A DNA stretch of 64,000 nt, taken from the NCBI RefSeq assembly GCF_030159955.1, contig NZ_BSNK01000002.1, positions 496,001 through 560,000 on the forward strand, given 5' to 3'. A model generated the notes under the pieces. It saw nothing but the letters and a program-made list of their open reading frames with translations, was not told the DNA's origin and made no database searches. A program made the position numbers and the translations under genes. Of this stretch, positions 55,568 through 62,812 are shown piece by piece. Position 1 is the stretch's first letter. The number at the start of each line of letters is the position of its first letter. The stretch is from Algimonas ampicilliniresistens (GTDB lineage: Bacteria > Pseudomonadota > Alphaproteobacteria > Caulobacterales > Maricaulaceae).

Positions 55568-56395
55568 TTAGAGATTGCTCGCTTTCACTAGCCAGACAGA
55601 GGCCTGCATATCAACGGTTCCGTCCGAATTGGATAATTGACTGAGGTTCTCGACTAAAGCTTCTTGAACTTGACCAAAATCTAACTCCTGTTCTTTCATA
55701 ATTTTTGAAAGTAGTCCCATTTCCATCATGAAGGCTGCGGTCTCCCTCGCGTCTTCTCCTGGCAATCTTATATCACCTGTCCAGCCTGTAATCTCAATGT
55801 TTTTCCAGCCGGCATCCGTCAAAACTTCTGTCACGTATGACGGTTCTGAAAAGGCAAAGGGGCCTGGCGTCTTAGGCAAGGGCTGGCTGGGCATTTCTTT
55901 GAAAAGAGACATGGCAGCCTCTAATGGCGCTTTTGCCCATATATTGTTCAAAGGAGACTGCCAGCAAACAAACACTACACGACCGTCAGGTCTTACCTGC
56001 CGCCGGACATTCTCAAATGCTCCAACCGGATCCGAAAAGAACATGACGCCAAAACGAGAGATAACGACACTCCTCTTTTTCTCTAAGGAAATTTCTGACG
56101 CATCTGCCCGAGCGAATTGCACTTTATCTTCTAAAGCGGCTCGTTCCGAGGCTATATCCGTCAAAGGTTTGGAAATATCGACGCCGAGTACAGAATTTCC
56201 CAGAGGGGCCGCCATCAGGGAAAGTTCACCTGCCCCGCAACCAATATCGAGAACATCATCATTTGTAGATATCTCTGCTGCGGATAAAACTAGTTCAGCA
56301 AAAGGCAAAAGCATCGCGTCTAACTGATCTGCAAATGCAACCCAACGCTGACCGACCTCTCCATTCCAAAAGTCTGACTGTTCCTGATTATTCAC
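55568..56395 (-). CDS. Class I SAM-dependent methyltransferase (A)
   Basis: A 275-aa methyltransferase of the UbiE/Coq5-like group. The SAM-binding motif I is DVLDIGCGAGELSLMAAPLG (about residues 48-67), the acidic post-I strand contains VLGVDIS, and FVCWQSPLNNIW follows motif III. The substrate is unknown. The start is GTG at 56395 with GGGAG upstream. It is the third methyltransferase gene on this strand, separated by about 115 bases from the small membrane ORF, so it may have its own promoter. Confidence 0.85.
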   Translation of the reverse strand: MNNQEQSDFWNGEVGQRWVAFADQLDAMLLPFAELVLSAAEISTNDDVLDIGCGAGELSLMAAPLGNSVLGVDISKPLTDIASERAALEDKVQFARADASEISLEKKRSVVISRFGVMFFSDPVGAFENVRRQVRPDGRVVFVCWQSPLNNIWAKAPLEAAMSLFKEMPSQPLPKTPGPFAFSEPSYVTEVLTDAGWKNIEITGWTGDIRLPGEDARETAAFMMEMGLLSKIMKEQELDFGQVQEALVENLSQLSNSDGTVDMQASVWLVKASNL

Positions 56396-56510
56396 TTTTA
56401 CACTCCCTATTTTTTTTGCTCGTGCGACTCACAACCGTGGGGGGTTGAACGCCTGTAGCGGTTGGAATTTGTATCCTACGCGTATAAAATACGACTACCC
56501 CTATTTTTGG

Positions 56511-56660
56511 TCATCCAATTAATGTCATGACTCCGAAGGCTGACCCTATGCCTAAAAGATAAACCATCCCGACATAAAGCCACCCTCTATAAGCGCTTTC
56601 TCGAATTTCGGTTTCATCCAACCCAATTGCTATAAAAAATTTATCCATAAGATAGGTCAT
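56511..56660 (-). CDS. Small membrane protein translationally coupled to methyltransferase B
   Basis: A 49-aa frame whose ATG (56660) overlaps the TGA of the upstream methyltransferase by 4 bases (ATGA). It encodes an amphipathic N-terminus (MTYLMDKFFIAIGLDETEIR) and one hydrophobic helix (LYVGMVYLLGIGSAFGVMTL). The exact overlap and the clear membrane segment support a real gene. No family is recognised. It could anchor or regulate the methyltransferase. Confidence 0.5.
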   Translation of the reverse strand: MTYLMDKFFIAIGLDETEIRESAYRGWLYVGMVYLLGIGSAFGVMTLIG

Positions 56661-57280
56661 TGGGCTTTTCTTGAAATTATAAATACGGCATCGCTATCGA
56701 TGGGATGCCAGCGGTGAACGGTTTGGAAACCTGCACTCTGCATTTGTTCTTCGAGTTCCTCATTCTTTAAGAAGGCAACAAAGGGAACCAATCCAAGCGG
56801 TTTGAGAAATCCAAGTATGGGGCGAAGAAATGCCTTTTTGTCTGATAGACAAACGGTGCTTGAAACCAAAACTCCACCGTCTTTAAGTAAGCCACTGCAT
56901 TTATCTAATGCCCCCGGTAGATCGTCGACCAGATGTAAAATACTTAGCGCCAATACGACATCATAATCGGTACCGGGAAGCGGGCCCGTGGACACATCCC
57001 ATGGCTCAAAAGTGACATTGTTTACCTTTGCGGCTGCGGCCTTATCTTTAGCGATCCGAAGCATCTCGGTCGATATGTCCGTGGCGGTTACCTGTTTCAC
57101 ATAGGGCGCGTGGGCAATGGCTGTCGTGCCAGTTCCGCATCCGAATTCAAAAATTGTGCTTTCCGAAGTGAAATATTCGCGAGTAAGATCCTTTTTAATT
57201 TGATAGACTTCTTCATTGGGGACGGGGCTCTTAGAATACTTTTCCGCCATTTTGTCCCAGAACTTCGCAATATTGGCCAT
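56657..57280 (-). CDS. Class I SAM-dependent methyltransferase (B)
   Basis: A 207-aa methyltransferase. Motif I is STIFEFGCGTGTTAIAHAPY (about residues 38-57), post-I is VTATDIS and motif II includes YDVVLALSILHLVDDLPGAL. It resembles small-molecule or lipid methyltransferases; the substrate is not known. The ATG lies immediately after the stop of methyltransferase C (TGACATG), so the genes are coupled. A 49-aa membrane ORF overlaps its 3' end. Confidence 0.85.
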   Translation of the reverse strand: MANIAKFWDKMAEKYSKSPVPNEEVYQIKKDLTREYFTSESTIFEFGCGTGTTAIAHAPYVKQVTATDISTEMLRIAKDKAAAAKVNNVTFEPWDVSTGPLPGTDYDVVLALSILHLVDDLPGALDKCSGLLKDGGVLVSSTVCLSDKKAFLRPILGFLKPLGLVPFVAFLKNEELEEQMQSAGFQTVHRWHPIDSDAVFIISRKAQ

Positions 57281-57281
57281 G

Positions 57282-58043
57282 TCAGTCTTTCTGTTGATTA
57301 TACGGGCGTTTGCGGGCCGAACAAACCAGGGTTCTATTGTTAAATGCGGGTTGGCGATGGGGTTTGGGAAATTGGATGTCCGATAGCCCTATTGCCTGCA
57401 ACCAACGCCGGGCCGTTTGGCGATTAATGGCATGGGTACGCCATTTAAGTTGGATATGCCGTCCAAGCAGCGAGTTGCGCGTGATGCACAACAGCAGTCG
57501 TCCACCCGGTTTTAAAACTCGTGTCATTTCTGCAAGAGTGGCCTGTGGCTCTGCTAGATGCTCGAGCATATGGGCGGCCATAACTAGATCAAATTGATTG
57601 TCCCCATAGGGTAGGCTGCGAGCATCGGCGACGGATAGGTGCGGCGTCACGCCATAGCGTTCAAGCTGCTTTCGAGCACAACTGATCATTTCCGGTGAGA
57701 TATCCACCCCGTGTAATTCAATCGGGTAAGGCGTCGATTTTATAAGTGCAGTCGAGAATGCTCCTGTGCCGATTCCGCAATCCAAAACCCGTTTAGGAGT
57801 ATCGAGTGATTGCTCGCCCTGTGTGTCCAACGCGGTATGGATACGGTGATAGGCTTCTGGCACTCGCATTGAGGACAAACCATCGTCCCAATCTCTGGCT
57901 TGGACCTCATATAAATCGCATAACTCATCATTGCTATAATTGCGGCGGCGCAAGGAAATGCGCCAATTGCCAACCCATCCCTCAACAACTGGAATTGATT
58001 CGGGTTCGTCGGTCCTCCCAAGCGTTTGTGTGTGTGCAGTCAC
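57282..58043 (-). CDS. Class I SAM-dependent methyltransferase (C)
   Basis: A 253-aa methyltransferase with motif I VLDCGIGTGAFSTALIKSTP, post-I LHGVDISPEM, and the downstream motifs FDLVMAAHMLEHLAEPQATL and LKPGGRLLLCITR. It resembles UbiE/Coq-like enzymes. The GTG at 58043 is taken as the start. It is the first gene of the minus-strand methyltransferase group and is divergent from a LysR regulator with 87 bases between start codons, so the regulator probably controls the group. Confidence 0.85.
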   Translation of the reverse strand: MTAHTQTLGRTDEPESIPVVEGWVGNWRISLRRRNYSNDELCDLYEVQARDWDDGLSSMRVPEAYHRIHTALDTQGEQSLDTPKRVLDCGIGTGAFSTALIKSTPYPIELHGVDISPEMISCARKQLERYGVTPHLSVADARSLPYGDNQFDLVMAAHMLEHLAEPQATLAEMTRVLKPGGRLLLCITRNSLLGRHIQLKWRTHAINRQTARRWLQAIGLSDIQFPKPHRQPAFNNRTLVCSARKRPYNQQKD

Positions 58044-58130
58044 GTCAGTTTCCCTAATTCGAGGGCTAAAATGCCATACGAAAACAATAAGTGAATTGCC
58101 TAAAAACTGAGATCAGCTATACGAAAATCC

Positions 58131-59033
58131 ATGAACTGGAATTCTGTACTTTTTGACTGGAATCACGTGCGCGGATTTCTCGCCACCGTGGAAGAAGGCT
58201 CTCTATCGGGAGGAGCACGAGTATTGGGCGTGACCCAGCCCACATTGAGCCGGCAGATCTCGGCCTTGGAAGCAAGCCTAGGCGTAACCTTGTTTGAACG
58301 GGGCCACCGTTCGTCAGAGCTTACCGCTGCCGGGTTGGAACTGGTCGATCATGTCCGTACTATGTTCAGCGCCGCCACCGATATATCTCTGACCGCGTCC
58401 GGACAGTCACAAACCATCAAAGGCCATGTAAAGATCACCAGCACCAACAATATGGCAACCTTTAATTTACCACCTATCCTGAAACGGTTGCGCGGAATAG
58501 CGCCGGAAATTGAAATCGAGTTGGTGACATCCAATGATGTGCACGATCTGAAAAAGCGGGAGGCGGATATTGCGATCCGGCACGGGCGTCCGGAACAGCC
58601 GGATTTGATCGCCAAGCTGATCGGGGAAACCAGCGCCAATTTTTATGCATCGACAGAATATCTCGACCGGATGGGCAGACCGGATTCGCCAGCGGACCTC
58701 AGCACCCACGACTTTATTGGATTTGAAACCGCGACCATGCTCATCCCCCATTACAAACAAATGGGCATAAATGTGATCCGGGATAATTTCAAAATTTATT
58801 CAGCCAGTGGTACGGTGGTTATCGCCCTCGCAGAACAGGGGCTCGGCATAATCATGATGTTTAAAAATGAGCTGGGACAGGTCAAGGGTATGGAGAAACT
58901 ATTACCGGACTTTCCGTCCATACCTATCCCGATCTGGCTCGTCACCCACCGCGAACTCCATACCAGCCGCCGCATCCGTCTGGTTTATGATCATCTATCT
59001 GTAGAGTTGAAAGCATTATTGAAAAACGGTTAG
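58131..59033 (+). CDS. LysR-family transcriptional regulator
   Basis: A 300-aa regulator. The N-terminal winged helix reads WNHVRGFLATVEEGSLSGGA, then RVLGVTQPTLSRQISALEAS-LGVTLFERG. The C-terminal effector-binding domain (residues ~95-295) belongs to the LysR substrate-binding class. It is transcribed away from the three methyltransferase genes across an 87-base gap, the usual arrangement for a LysR protein and its targets. The inducer is unknown. Confidence 0.9.
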   Translation: MNWNSVLFDWNHVRGFLATVEEGSLSGGARVLGVTQPTLSRQISALEASLGVTLFERGHRSSELTAAGLELVDHVRTMFSAATDISLTASGQSQTIKGHVKITSTNNMATFNLPPILKRLRGIAPEIEIELVTSNDVHDLKKREADIAIRHGRPEQPDLIAKLIGETSANFYASTEYLDRMGRPDSPADLSTHDFIGFETATMLIPHYKQMGINVIRDNFKIYSASGTVVIALAEQGLGIIMMFKNELGQVKGMEKLLPDFPSIPIPIWLVTHRELHTSRRIRLVYDHLSVELKALLKNG

Positions 59034-59167
59034 CTTTCAACACATAATCCATTTTTAATTAGCGTCTAAAATAGCTCTCCTGAAACCCGTTGTGGAGACT
59101 AATACACTTTTCTTGAGTGTCCTTCTTTGGGCGTTTTAAGACACTCATTAACGTCCGCTAAGCCCCC

Positions 59168-59217
59168 AAACCGGACCTTAGCTCAGTGTCTTACTTAAGG
59201 CGATTAAAGGACGGTCG
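59168..59217 (-). repeat. Dispersed palindromic repeat, partial copy (inverted)
   Basis: Read on the minus strand: GTCCTTTAATCGCCTTAAG, TAAGACACTGAGC, TAAGGTCCGGTTTGGGGG, parallel to the copies at 48.7 and 54.3 kb. Its outer end overlaps the start of the recombinase fragment at GATTAAAGGAC. Further hairpin sequence (GAGTGTC...GACACTC) lies at 59116-59145. Confidence 0.7.
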
Positions 59218-59335
59218 TTATTCATCCCAGCTACAGATTGCGGCTGAGTATAGTCTTGATAAGGTGGATGTTAGCCGAGTCCTAAATCTAGCGTTTTTAT
59301 TGCCTAAGATCGTAAGCGCTGGCCTGACCCCGTGA
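59204..59335 (+). pseudogene. C-terminal fragment of a second serine recombinase copy
   Basis: The frame encodes LKDGRYSSQLQIAAEYSLDK, then VDVSRVLNLAFLLPKIV, almost the same as residues near the C-terminus of the recombinase at 41261-42958 but on the opposite strand. Identity stops at about 59313 on the right and at about 59202 on the left, so only about 37 codons remain before divergent sequence and a stop. Confidence 0.82.
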
Positions 59336-59550
59336 GGTGCTCCACCCGCTAAGTTAGAGCTTGGGCGGTATTGAGCACGCTGATGGTGGGTTGACACTTT
59401 CACGCGCTGTCGCAAATTCAGAGGTCGCGAACAGGATTGCCTCGGCAGCTCGCACCACTGCTGTAGCCGCCGCCTACGCCTGAAAGGCACCAAGCAGCAA
59501 AGCCTAAACGTTCCCACACCTACCCGACTTCGGGCCATTTGGTGAACAGC

Positions 59551-60168
59551 TTATTTGGAGAGGTTTAAACCGTAATTGTCCAACACTGTGCGAAACATTT
59601 TTATCAGAGCTTTCGGGCGTTCATCGCCTGTAACGCTGTCGTTCCGGTCTTCAAACATACCAACGGTTTTCAAATCAATATAGCCATGCACCATTGACCA
59701 CAGCCCAATGGCGATTGTGTCTCGGTCAATGTTTCGTCCAGAGGCTAAGATGTCGATTTCGTTGCAGATGAGCTCATAAATTACATCGGATCTGGACCGC
59801 ATCATTTCGCTTTCATGATCGACCACATCATAACGCCAAAGTAGTGCGTAGCGATTTGGGTGACGGACACCATAGTCAATGAAGGCGGTTGCAATCGCTT
59901 CAATCCTGACAAAAGGGTCTTTGGGTGCAACCTTCAAACGCAAATCGATATCCGCGCGAACATCATCGATCAGTTCAGCAGTTAAAGCTGTGAGAAGAGT
60001 GCGTCGATCTTTGAAGTGATTGACAGGCGCAGCATGAGACACGCCGACTTTGCGAGCCACGGCGCGAACTCCGACGCCAGTTTCACCGCCTTCATCAAGA
60101 AGATCACGCGCAGCCCTGAGTAAGGCAGTTTTTAGGTCGCCATGATGAAACTGTTTGTTCTTCGTCAT
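59551..60168 (-). CDS. TetR-family transcriptional regulator
   Basis: A 205-aa regulator. The N-terminal helix-turn-helix is VGVRAVARKVGVSHAAPVNH followed by FKDRRTLLTALTAEL; the C-terminal ligand-binding domain matches the TetR_C_33/WHG-like type in outline. It is divergent from a 138-aa membrane protein gene, and two copies of TTGACNGYGTCAA-like palindromes lie in the 140-base gap. It therefore probably represses itself and its neighbour, with release by an unknown ligand. Confidence 0.88.
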   Translation of the reverse strand: MTKNKQFHHGDLKTALLRAARDLLDEGGETGVGVRAVARKVGVSHAAPVNHFKDRRTLLTALTAELIDDVRADIDLRLKVAPKDPFVRIEAIATAFIDYGVRHPNRYALLWRYDVVDHESEMMRSRSDVIYELICNEIDILASGRNIDRDTIAIGLWSMVHGYIDLKTVGMFEDRNDSVTGDERPKALIKMFRTVLDNYGLNLSK

Positions 60169-60247
60169 GAAATCATACTCGTGCTGTGAGCCTCAGTGTC
60201 AACGCTAGCCTGTAGGGAGAGCAAAAGTGGAACATCGACATGACCTA

Positions 60248-60287
60248 TTGACAGTGTCAATTTGTTACCGGATATTGACAGCGTCAA
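60248..60287. promoter_or_regulatory. Paired TetR operators
   Basis: Two near-identical palindromes, TTGACAGTGTCAA (60248-60260) and TTGACAGCGTCAA (60275-60287), centred 27 bases apart between the divergent tetR gene and the membrane protein gene. A half-site GTGTCAA occurs again near 60200. Position and symmetry fit autoregulation and control of the neighbour. Confidence 0.75.
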
Positions 60288-60308
60288 TAACTGTAAGATC
60301 GCCACGCC

Positions 60309-60725
60309 ATGAGAAAGCTTCCCGTCATATCTGTGCTGCTCTCGTCCTTGGTGTTTGGTCTCCTAATTCCAATGCTAGAAATTAATCCGACCCACCTTCT
60401 AAATCCCGGATGGCCGCCCCATGCGCGGCTCCATGAAGCGTGGCAACTTATCACCAATGGCGCGATTTCCGTATTTGCCCTATATCTAGTCGCAACGAGT
60501 AAGGCGCCAAAGATCGCAATAGTGCTTTCCCTCATCATAAATGTTTCATTCCTCTCTGCCTTTGTTTTGGCAAGGAGTTATGGTGGCTCGATGTTACATA
60601 CGGATGGCACGCAAATGGCTGTTGGTGGCATAAATGTGGCCGTATTGATTGTTATCGTCGTCATAACGATTCTTCTGTTTAGCTTGCGGCATGGGCGCCC
60701 AGAAGCAGCCCATGGAACAACCTAA
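60309..60725 (+). CDS. Small four-helix membrane protein under TetR control
   Basis: A 138-aa membrane protein with about four hydrophobic helices (residues ~6-24, ~45-63, ~69-88, ~104-126) and a short polar C-terminus. The conserved-looking loop HLLNPGWPPHARLHEAWQL between helices one and two resembles a family of uncharacterised acetyltransferase/DUF-type membrane proteins found next to TetR genes. Its function is unknown. The ATG lies 22 bases after the second TetR operator, so expression is probably repressor-controlled. Confidence 0.75.
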   Translation: MRKLPVISVLLSSLVFGLLIPMLEINPTHLLNPGWPPHARLHEAWQLITNGAISVFALYLVATSKAPKIAIVLSLIINVSFLSAFVLARSYGGSMLHTDGTQMAVGGINVAVLIVIVVITILLFSLRHGRPEAAHGTT

Positions 60726-60847
60726 TATGGACTAACTATTCATGGCCGCCTGACTTCACCATTCAATCTAATGCTGAACGAGATTAGTGGCCGTGCTTTT
60801 GATTATGGCGCCGACGAAACTTCTTTTTAAAAACCTTAACGCTAAAA

Positions 60848-62107
60848 ATGGAAAATTTAATGAAAAATACCACCAATCATGGGCGAGGAATAAAAATCCT
60901 CCTCACCATATTATCAGCAATGGTCAGTCTAGCGTATTTCGTCTTCAAGTTATTTGAACCAGTTTTTGTCTGGAATAGCGGCTGGCAAACTCTATCAAAT
61001 CTAGATCGGAGTACGGGTGAACAAACCGTTATCCCTGAGGATTATACCGCTATCATTGCCATGGCCAATGAAAAGCTAGATCAAGCCATCACCGCTAATA
61101 ACTTCCCAGCTGTTTCTATAGCCCTTGGTAAAGATGGTGAGCTCGTTTGGGCCCGAGCCGCGGGGTATCGTGACATCGACAATAAAGTACCAGCTATGCT
61201 TGATACAAAATTTCGAATTGGCAGCGTGTCGAAGGCTGTGAGTGCGACCACGGCAGCTAAGCTATATGATGAAGGTGTATTAGACATAGACGCGCCAATC
61301 AAAGATCTTGTGCCTTACTATCCGCAGAAAGATTTCGATATCACAACGCGGCAATTAATGAGCCATACGGCAGGTATTCGCCACTATGGCCCCTGCCTTT
61401 GTTTCCCCTTTGATGAGTACAGTAACAAAAAACATCATAAGACTGTGGAAAGTAGCGTGGGGGTTTTCTCAAAATCACCCCTTCTGTTTGAGCCAGGAAC
61501 AGAATTTTCCTATAGTTCATATGGCTTCGTTTTAGCCTCTGCCGCCATGGAGGGCGCAAGCGGTCAATCTTTCGACCACCTCGTTGAAACTAAATTGACC
61601 ATGCCGCTAGGCATGAAGAATACAGTTCGGGAAGGTTTATCATCTCAGGACTTTGCTGTCCCATACGCCATAAAAGATGGGCAGTATAAGAAGGCATTTC
61701 CCGTCGACAATTCCAACAAGACAGCAGGTGGCGGTTTTGTTTCCACGCCAACCGACCTTGTGCTAATGACGCAGGCGATTTTATCCAACGATTACGTTCA
61801 TCCAGCAACTCGCGACATGTTGTTCTTCAAACCGCAAAAACTTGAGAGTGGTGAGGTCAATGAGCAGAGCTATGCATTTGGTTGGCGTAGCCATTTATCG
61901 AGCGAGACATTTAGCGAAGACCGTAAAGTGATGATTTCACATCATGGTGGCGTGGCCATGGGCGGCACTGCATTTTTGATTATGTACCCTGAACACAACT
62001 TGTCGATCGCCATTACCGTTAACCGTCAAATGGAAGGTGTCGGTGAGCTTTTCGAATTGGTTCAGGCTATTGCACATGACGTAATTCGCAAGGATGATTT
62101 AGGATAA
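60848..62107 (+). CDS. Serine hydrolase of the class C beta-lactamase fold
   Basis: A 419-aa membrane-anchored or secreted penicillin-binding-protein-like hydrolase. A signal anchor lies at about 16-34. The catalytic SxxK is SVSK (Ser126, Lys129) in FRIGSVSKAVSA, the second motif is FSYSSYGF (a Tyr-Ser in place of the classical YxN) and the third is HHGG in MISHHGGVAMGG. Such proteins may be esterases, peptidases or true beta-lactamases; the sequence does not decide. An ATG at 60860 (MKNTTNHG) is an alternative start. It is separated from the preceding gene by about 120 bases. Confidence 0.87.
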   Translation: MENLMKNTTNHGRGIKILLTILSAMVSLAYFVFKLFEPVFVWNSGWQTLSNLDRSTGEQTVIPEDYTAIIAMANEKLDQAITANNFPAVSIALGKDGELVWARAAGYRDIDNKVPAMLDTKFRIGSVSKAVSATTAAKLYDEGVLDIDAPIKDLVPYYPQKDFDITTRQLMSHTAGIRHYGPCLCFPFDEYSNKKHHKTVESSVGVFSKSPLLFEPGTEFSYSSYGFVLASAAMEGASGQSFDHLVETKLTMPLGMKNTVREGLSSQDFAVPYAIKDGQYKKAFPVDNSNKTAGGGFVSTPTDLVLMTQAILSNDYVHPATRDMLFFKPQKLESGEVNEQSYAFGWRSHLSSETFSEDRKVMISHHGGVAMGGTAFLIMYPEHNLSIAITVNRQMEGVGELFELVQAIAHDVIRKDDLG

Positions 62108-62318
62108 GCGCTAGCCCCCTATTTTGGCAAGGGTTCAACAGAAAACTATCGAGCATTGACGGTTGTACCGCGAAGAAAATCCCCCGGGGCAATATCACAA
62201 AGCCGTCGCCTAAGTAACAATACCAAAGGTGAGCTAACCCTCGATTAGCTCACGCTCAAACTTATCTCATTTCATACGAGAACGGACAGTTAGAGAAATT
62301 CTGATCGATGAGCCAAGT

Positions 62319-62753
62319 CTATGCTGAACGTAAACCTTTCAACACTTGATCGACAGTTTCCAAATTGATTTCAAGAGATGCCTCGATGCTATCTTGAACA
62401 GAACTCCATGCTGGGAATGCAGACTTCAAAGCCTTCCGCCCTTCGGAAGTCAGTTCGTATTGAGACCGACCTTCGGACCGCGCGACAAAGCCCCGCTGTC
62501 CCAATAGTTTTAGGTTTCGTGAAAGAGTCGTACGTTCCATTGAAAGACTCTCGGCGAGTTTGGACACACTCGCTCCCTTGGCGACGGCCACGGCGTTCAA
62601 CAAAGTGAACTGCGCTCCCGTCAGACCGAATGGTCGCATAGCGTCGTCATAACGACGCGCGATCGACCGGGCAGCACTCAAAGTTTTAAAGCCCAAGCAG
62701 CGGGATGAAACATTTATAGCGGAATCTTCTACCGTCACCATGTGTATATACAT
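62319..62753 (-). CDS. MarR-family transcriptional regulator
   Basis: A 144-aa regulator with the MarR winged helix (FTLLNAVAVAKGASVSKLAE and LSMERTTLSRNLKLLGQRGF, then VARSEGRSQYELTSEGRKA as the wing). It is divergent from an RND-type exporter gene, and three TGTATATACA-like palindromes lie in the 60-base gap, so it probably represses itself and the exporter. The start could be the ATG at 62753 or the in-frame ATG at 62741, which lies inside the first palindrome; the choice is unresolved. Confidence 0.88.
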   Translation of the reverse strand: MYIHMVTVEDSAINVSSRCLGFKTLSAARSIARRYDDAMRPFGLTGAQFTLLNAVAVAKGASVSKLAESLSMERTTLSRNLKLLGQRGFVARSEGRSQYELTSEGRKALKSAFPAWSSVQDSIEASLEINLETVDQVLKGLRSA

Positions 62754-62800
62754 GCTTGACAGAAAACCTCAATGTGTATCTACACTACGTGTATATGCAC
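62743..62800. promoter_or_regulatory. Array of three MarR-type operators
   Basis: Palindromes TGTATATACA (62743-62752), GTGTATCTACAC (62774-62785) and GTGTATATGCAC (62789-62800) in the gap between the divergent marR and exporter genes. The common core GTGTAT(A/C)T(A/G)CAC is what a MarR dimer would bind, blocking both promoters. Confidence 0.72.
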
Positions 62801-62812
62801 TAAAGGTTCTTC

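Larger units (their letters stand above)
59034..59550. other. Gene-free junction region with repeat and recombinase remnants
   Basis: About 515 bases without an intact gene. It contains the dispersed repeat (59168-59217), an inverted recombinase fragment (59204-59335), and from about 59312 to 59540 an unrelated GC-richer stretch beginning CTGGCCTGACCCCGTGAGG. That stretch could be an end of an insertion-sequence remnant, but no inverted-repeat partner or transposase motif is clear enough to name it. Confidence 0.45.

Noticed and set aside
59218-59538. 106-codon minus-strand frame across the junction region
   Set aside because: It runs antisense through the recombinase fragment into unrelated sequence and has a composition (Arg/Cys/Ser-rich) typical of a chance frame; an insertion-sequence origin could not be confirmed.
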